A model generated the notes under the pieces. The model was not told the origin of the DNA and made no database searches. It saw only the letters and a program-made list of their open reading frames with translations. Below are positions 60,474-64,000 of a stretch of 64,000 nt of DNA, piece by piece. Location of the stretch: assembly GCA_028695495.1 (NCBI GenBank), contig JAQVIX010000003.1, positions 1 through 64,000 of the forward strand. The letters run 5' to 3'. This DNA is from Candidatus Cloacimonadota bacterium (GTDB lineage: Bacteria; Cloacimonadota; Cloacimonadia; Cloacimonadales; Cloacimonadaceae). The translations under genes were made by a program, and so were the position numbers. Each line of letters starts with the position of its first letter. Within the stretch, counting starts at the first letter, position 1.

Positions 60474-61427
60474 ATGAAAAAACTGATTTTTCTAATTCTT
60501 CTAAGCTGCCTTACTATGATGCTTTTGGCAGATGATTCCAGCGACTGGCTGTGGGAAGATGATGGTGGCGAAGCAGCCGAAACGCCCATGCAAGTTTCGC
60601 AGGAATTGATCGAACTGGATTTTGCCCAAAAAGATGCCCGGCGGGCAATGCTATATTCCATGATACTACCGGGTGCAGGGCAGTTTTATGGCGATCGCAG
60701 CGCTTTTACTACCTACCTCTTTCCCGTAATCGAGCTGGGGCTTATTGCCGGTAATATCATCTACCGCAATCAGGGAGAAAAGAAGACCCGGAAGTTTGAG
60801 AAATATGCCACGGGCGAGGATATTGCCTACACCTTGGGAGATGGCACGGTAATCACCACACGGCGTTATGACAGGCAGCGGCAAAACCGCGTTCAAAACC
60901 TCATGATAGAATTGGATTCCAACGATATCTACGATAGCGGTTATTTCCGACTGGATGATACCAATACGCAGCACTTCTATGAAGATATTGGCAAATACAA
61001 GCACTACGTATTTGGTTGGGCAGATTGGTATTACCATTTTGCCACCGATGAAGCGGGAAATCCCCAAGACCCCGTTTGGTATCCGCAGCCGGATGGCAAT
61101 AACCCCGGCTGGGTGTGGGATGCAAATTATCCTTTGTGGAACGACCCTGAACTGGATTTTAGCACTGTAAACTTTGTGCGCAACAATACGCACGCCTCCA
61201 GCCTCATGCGCCAGAAATATGTAGAAATGCGCAATGATGCCAAGGATGATTACTATACTGCCCACTATTTCATTATGGGGCTGGCGTTTAACCACGTAGC
61301 TGCCGGTTTGGATGCCATACGCGTTACCCGCAATGCAAATAAGGGCAGATCCGCCCAATTGCATTACAATACCGCTATCTGGGAAAACAATCTAACCCCC
61401 ATCCTTAGTTTTAGTTGGGATTTTTAG
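60474..61427 (+). CDS. exported protein, first of three tandem paralogues (DUF5683-like)
   Basis: 317 residues from the ATG preceded by GAGGAA; the GTG four codons upstream overlaps the protease stop. A signal peptide (KLIFLILLSCLTMMLLADD) is followed by an acidic segment, then RRAMLYSMILPGAGQFYGDR and one or two membrane segments (YLFPVIELGLIAGNIIY), as in DUF5683-type proteins. Next come a Tyr/Trp/Asp-rich stretch and a late conserved block (AHYFIMGLAFNHVAAGLDA). It ends in FSWDF, an outer-membrane-like Phe. It shares this plan with the two genes that follow and is co-transcribed with them. Role unknown. Confidence 0.75.
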   Translation: MKKLIFLILLSCLTMMLLADDSSDWLWEDDGGEAAETPMQVSQELIELDFAQKDARRAMLYSMILPGAGQFYGDRSAFTTYLFPVIELGLIAGNIIYRNQGEKKTRKFEKYATGEDIAYTLGDGTVITTRRYDRQRQNRVQNLMIELDSNDIYDSGYFRLDDTNTQHFYEDIGKYKHYVFGWADWYYHFATDEAGNPQDPVWYPQPDGNNPGWVWDANYPLWNDPELDFSTVNFVRNNTHASSLMRQKYVEMRNDAKDDYYTAHYFIMGLAFNHVAAGLDAIRVTRNANKGRSAQLHYNTAIWENNLTPILSFSWDF

Positions 61428-62081
61428 ATGAAGTATAGCATCGCTACAAAGCTGGGAATCCTGGCACTTCTTATCTGCCTTAGCCTCCCCTTGGCGGCAG
61501 AATCCAAGCTCGTTTATATGGGTATGAGTGCTCTGCTGCCGGGCAGTGGAGAGCTTGCCCGCGGCTATAGCAGCCGGGGGGTGCTGCTTTTGGCGTCTGA
61601 CCTGCTGGCGATCTCTGCCTATCTCAAAACCGGCAGCGTTATCAAAGAGCAAGAGCGCACTTTTCAGGATTATGCCCTGCACTATGCGGTAAACGACCCC
61701 TTGTATCCCAAACCTTACTATCAGGCGATGCAAAACTACTATTCCAGCGATGAATACAACGAGTTTCAGGAGATGCTGGCGCGTAATTATTTCCTGATTT
61801 ATAATAACGATCCTGAAGGCTACGAAGCCTATATGGCTACGCACTACTTTAGCGAAGAGGAAAGCTGGCGCTGGGAAAGCCAAAAGCATTGGGAAGCATA
61901 CAAAAGCCTTAGGCGCAAACACCAGAAAAGCCAGATAAACCACACCATGGCGCTGGGGATAATGCTCTTTAACCGCGCTGTAAGTGTATTGGATAACGCC
62001 ATCCTGAAAGGTCCCGGACAGCTTCAGGCTACGCCCTTTGGCAAAGATGGCATAAGCTTGGGCTACGAAATCAATTTTTAG
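61428..62081 (+). CDS. exported protein, second of three tandem paralogues
   Basis: 217 residues starting at the base after the previous stop. A signal peptide (LGILALLICLSLPLAAES) leads to MGMSALLPGSGELARGYSSRGV, a membrane segment, a Tyr-rich middle (YPKPYYQAMQNYYSSDEYNE), EESWRWESQKHWEAYKSLRR and NHTMALGIMLFNRAVSVLDNA. It ends in GYEINF. The order LPGxG, EE-W-W-SQ, YK-LRRK, N-AVSVLDNA matches the neighbours, so it is a paralogue. No enzyme motif is seen. Confidence 0.75.
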   Translation: MKYSIATKLGILALLICLSLPLAAESKLVYMGMSALLPGSGELARGYSSRGVLLLASDLLAISAYLKTGSVIKEQERTFQDYALHYAVNDPLYPKPYYQAMQNYYSSDEYNEFQEMLARNYFLIYNNDPEGYEAYMATHYFSEEESWRWESQKHWEAYKSLRRKHQKSQINHTMALGIMLFNRAVSVLDNAILKGPGQLQATPFGKDGISLGYEINF

Positions 62082-62095
62082 TAAGAGAAGATATT

Positions 62096-62746
62096 ATGCG
62101 TATAAAACACCTTTCCCTGCTCCTGCTTGTAGTAATGCTGGCAGGACAGCTTGCCGCTTTGCCCAAGGCGCCGGAACTGCTGCTCTCTTTGGCGCTACCG
62201 GGCTATAGCCAGATCAAAAGTGAGCGTAATCTGGGTTATGTCCTTTTGGGTGCAGAAGCGGCGCTTATCGGCAGCGTTTACTATTTCAATAGTGAAGAAC
62301 AGCTCCTCAAGGAAGCGTCCTATAGCTATGCGCTTAAATATGCGGATTTGCAGCCGGGGGAATATGACAACGCTTTCTTTAAGAATATGGGGCGCTACAA
62401 TAGTAGCGGATACGACGCCAATGGCTATAACGCAGCCGTGCGCGAGAAAGCCCTTACGCTATTTCCTTATGACCCCGAATCTCAGCAGGAATATATCGAG
62501 CAATATGGCTACAACGAAGAGCAAGCATGGTATTGGCAAAGCCAAAGCCACAAATCCCGCTATAATAAATACCGCAATGATGCACTGGATATGAAGAGCT
62601 ATAGCAAGCTGGCGGGAGGGGTATTATTGCTAAATCATGTAATCAATGTAATAGATTATGCCATTGGGCGCAAGCATCAAGCTACTCAGCTTAGCGTTCA
62701 GCTAAAGGGAAGCACGCCGCGGCTGGTATTGAGCCACTCTTTCTAA
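62096..62746 (+). CDS. exported protein, third of three tandem paralogues
   Basis: 216 residues, with AAGAGAAG before the ATG. A signal peptide (LSLLLLVVMLAGQLAALP) is followed by LLSLALPGYSQIKSERNLGYVLLGAEAALIGSVYY (given as LALPGYSQIKSERN), then a Tyr-rich middle, NEEQAWYWQSQSHKSRYNKYR and LLNHVINVIDYAIG, in the same order as the previous gene. It ends in LVLSHSF. Probably an envelope protein. The trio may form one complex or a dosage series; this is inference. Confidence 0.75.
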   Translation: MRIKHLSLLLLVVMLAGQLAALPKAPELLLSLALPGYSQIKSERNLGYVLLGAEAALIGSVYYFNSEEQLLKEASYSYALKYADLQPGEYDNAFFKNMGRYNSSGYDANGYNAAVREKALTLFPYDPESQQEYIEQYGYNEEQAWYWQSQSHKSRYNKYRNDALDMKSYSKLAGGVLLLNHVINVIDYAIGRKHQATQLSVQLKGSTPRLVLSHSF

Positions 62747-62757
62747 GGTGCATTACC

Positions 62758-63942
62758 ATGAGTACGTTCCAGGATAAGAAGATACTGCTCTGTGTAACGG
62801 GTGGTATTGCAGCATATAAAGCCATCGACCTTGCCAGCATGCTGGTAAAATCTGGCTGCCGGGTGCGTACCTTGCTTACCGATGCGGCAATGAAGTTTTT
62901 AAGCCCGCTTAATTTTGCTGCCATTACCGGCGAGAAGGTTTATAGCAGCCAGTGGGATGAGGATGATCCCATACCGCATATTACGCTGGCGGATTGGGCA
63001 GAGCAGATAGTTGTGGCTCCTGCTACCGCCAATAGCATTGCCAAAGCGGTATATGGCTTTGGAGATAGCCTTTTGGGTGCTACGCTCTTGGCGCATACCC
63101 GCCCGGTAATCTGGGTGCCTGCCATGAACCTGCATATGTACGAGAATCCCATTACGCAGGAGAACATAGTGCGTTTGAAAGAAAAGGGGCACCACGTACT
63201 TTGCCCGGATACCGGTCGCCTTGCCTGCGGTTATTCCGGCAAAGGCAAATACCCGCCCAATACCGAAATAATGCAAGCTATAGCCTGCTACCTGAATTAC
63301 ACAGAAGACCTGAAGGGCAAGAAGGTAATGGTTACCGCAGGCGCTACCAGCGAAGCTATCGATCCCATGCGGGTAATAACGAATAAATCCTCCGGCAAGA
63401 TGGGCATTGCGCTGGCGCGGGCTTTGGCTCTGCGCGGGGCGGAAGTGCATTTGGTTTATGCCAATATCTCGGTAGAATTGCCCTATCTGTTGGCGGAAAG
63501 CGTGCAGGCTACTACGGTGGAGACGATGTATGAAGCCGTGCTTTGCCGCGCCCCCCAGATGGATTGGATTATCAAATGCGCCGCAGTATCGGACTATAAA
63601 CCCTTAAGCAGCGCAAAGCAGAAGCTCAAAAAAGGCAAAGCGTTGAATCTGGAGCTAATCCCCACTCAGGATATCTTAGCCGCTTTGGGCAAAGAGAAAG
63701 AGGTGGGGCAGAGGCTTATCGGCTTTGCGGCGGAAACCGAAGATTTACTGGCAAATGCCGCCAAGAAACTAAAGGCAAAGAAGCTTGACCTAATAGTAGT
63801 AAACCATTTAGATAACGCCGCCCAGGATTCAAACAGCATCCAGATATTAAGTGCCACAGACATCGCCCATCCCAAGAGCTATAGCGGCTTAAAGAGCGAA
63901 CTGGCGCATTATATCATAAACGAGATACTGGCTTATGGCTAA
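62758..63942 (+). CDS. coaBC: bifunctional phosphopantothenoylcysteine decarboxylase / phosphopantothenate-cysteine ligase
   Basis: 394 residues. Residues 1-180 form the FMN-dependent CoaC decarboxylase: LLCVTGGIAAYKA, then IPHITLADWAEQIVVAPATANS with the catalytic His, VPAMNLHMYENP and the active-site Cys loop RLACGYSGKGKYP. Residues 190-394 form the CTP-dependent CoaB ligase: VTAGATSEAIDPMRVITNKSSGKMG, AAVSDYKP, KQKLKKGK and GFAAETEDL. It makes 4'-phosphopantetheine for coenzyme A. It starts 11 bp after the exported-protein trio and overlaps the next gene by eight bases. Confidence 0.97.
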   Translation: MSTFQDKKILLCVTGGIAAYKAIDLASMLVKSGCRVRTLLTDAAMKFLSPLNFAAITGEKVYSSQWDEDDPIPHITLADWAEQIVVAPATANSIAKAVYGFGDSLLGATLLAHTRPVIWVPAMNLHMYENPITQENIVRLKEKGHHVLCPDTGRLACGYSGKGKYPPNTEIMQAIACYLNYTEDLKGKKVMVTAGATSEAIDPMRVITNKSSGKMGIALARALALRGAEVHLVYANISVELPYLLAESVQATTVETMYEAVLCRAPQMDWIIKCAAVSDYKPLSSAKQKLKKGKALNLELIPTQDILAALGKEKEVGQRLIGFAAETEDLLANAAKKLKAKKLDLIVVNHLDNAAQDSNSIQILSATDIAHPKSYSGLKSELAHYIINEILAYG

Positions 63943-64000
63943 GAGCAATATCCTCATTACCGGCGCTAATGCTCAGGTGGGCAGCTATCTGGCGCAGCAT
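63935..64000 (+). CDS. NAD-dependent epimerase/dehydratase, partial at window end
   Basis: Only the first 22 residues lie in the window (MAKSNILITGANAQVGSYLA). NILITGANAQVGSYLA is a Rossmann-type dinucleotide-binding motif of the extended SDR/epimerase family. The ATG overlaps the coaBC stop in another frame. The substrate cannot be told from this fragment. Confidence 0.7.
   Translation, partial: MAKSNILITGANAQVGSYLAQH

Noticed and set aside
1-64000. Depletion of GGCC sites as a footprint of the HaeIII-type system
   Set aside because: GGCC occurs at several places seen by eye (for example 1374, 5464, 6421, 6606 and 8699). Without a count against expectation no claim can be made.

Overview
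The window looks like a chromosomal segment of a Gram-negative anaerobe of the FCB group, most likely Cloacimonadota (Candidatus Cloacimonas-like). This placement is inference from gene content. The supporting features are giant exported proteins built from Ig, ASH, CARDB, carboxypeptidase-regulatory and choice-of-anchor modules with a YPNPFNP-type C-terminal sorting domain, a PorV/PorQ-family barrel, a V-type ATPase operon in the chlamydial/spirochaetal order (E, DUF2764, A, B, D, I, K), and many dispersed hairpin repeats between genes. No 16S rRNA or marker set is present to confirm it.

Layout. 1-0.7 kb: a tandem pair of 197-bp repeats, each with three hairpins, and a long palindrome. 0.7-14.5 kb (minus): two giant secreted or surface proteins sharing a recurring module. 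14.5-17.1 kb: a repeat-rich spacer and an IS256-family element whose transposase 3' end is altered by a palindromic insertion. 17.1-20.4 kb (minus): an AAA ATPase coupled to an unknown partner, then an ADP-ribosylglycohydrolase, bracketed by a 75-bp inverted repeat. 21.0-23.1 kb (plus): a complete HaeIII-type restriction-modification pair. 23.3-30.8 kb (plus): the V-type ATPase operon, with Na+-site residues in its proteolipid. 30.9-33.4 kb (minus): a CsgG-like and LPP20-like lipoprotein pair. 33.4-34.6 kb: a mosaic of repeats. 34.6-43.1 kb: housekeeping and envelope genes (small barrel protein, YjbQ, HAD phosphatase, MscS, LemA, an S1 protein with long acidic tails, a Cmk-IspH fusion, a membrane-anchored unknown). 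43.5-53.7 kb (minus): a five-gene type I restriction-modification operon (hsdM, hsdS, hsdR, a YgjP-like metallopeptidase, and a PHP-phosphoesterase/zinc-hook ATPase fusion). 54.2-64 kb (plus): a possible small RNA, a solute-binding lipoprotein, tRNA-Leu(CAA), a PorV-like barrel, an M6-type metalloprotease with a sorting domain, three tandem paralogous exported proteins, coaBC and the start of an epimerase/dehydratase gene.

The most interesting system is the type I locus. Its last gene fuses a complete PHP metal-binding phosphoesterase domain to an SMC/Rad50-like ATPase that has a CxxC zinc hook in its coiled coil. Established type I loci can carry RloC, a zinc-hook ATPase with an anticodon nuclease. 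Here a different nuclease-like domain is attached at the opposite end, and the genes are overlapping or nearly so, which suggests a built-in second line of defence. Two complete R-M systems, the ADP-ribosylglycohydrolase/AAA cassette, one IS and several families of inverted repeats lie within about 39 kb, so this is an accessory-rich region set among conserved operons.

Recognisable promoters carry TTGACA-like -35 boxes (HaeIII operon, V-ATPase operon, tRNA-Leu), and most genes have clear AGGAG-type ribosome binding sites.
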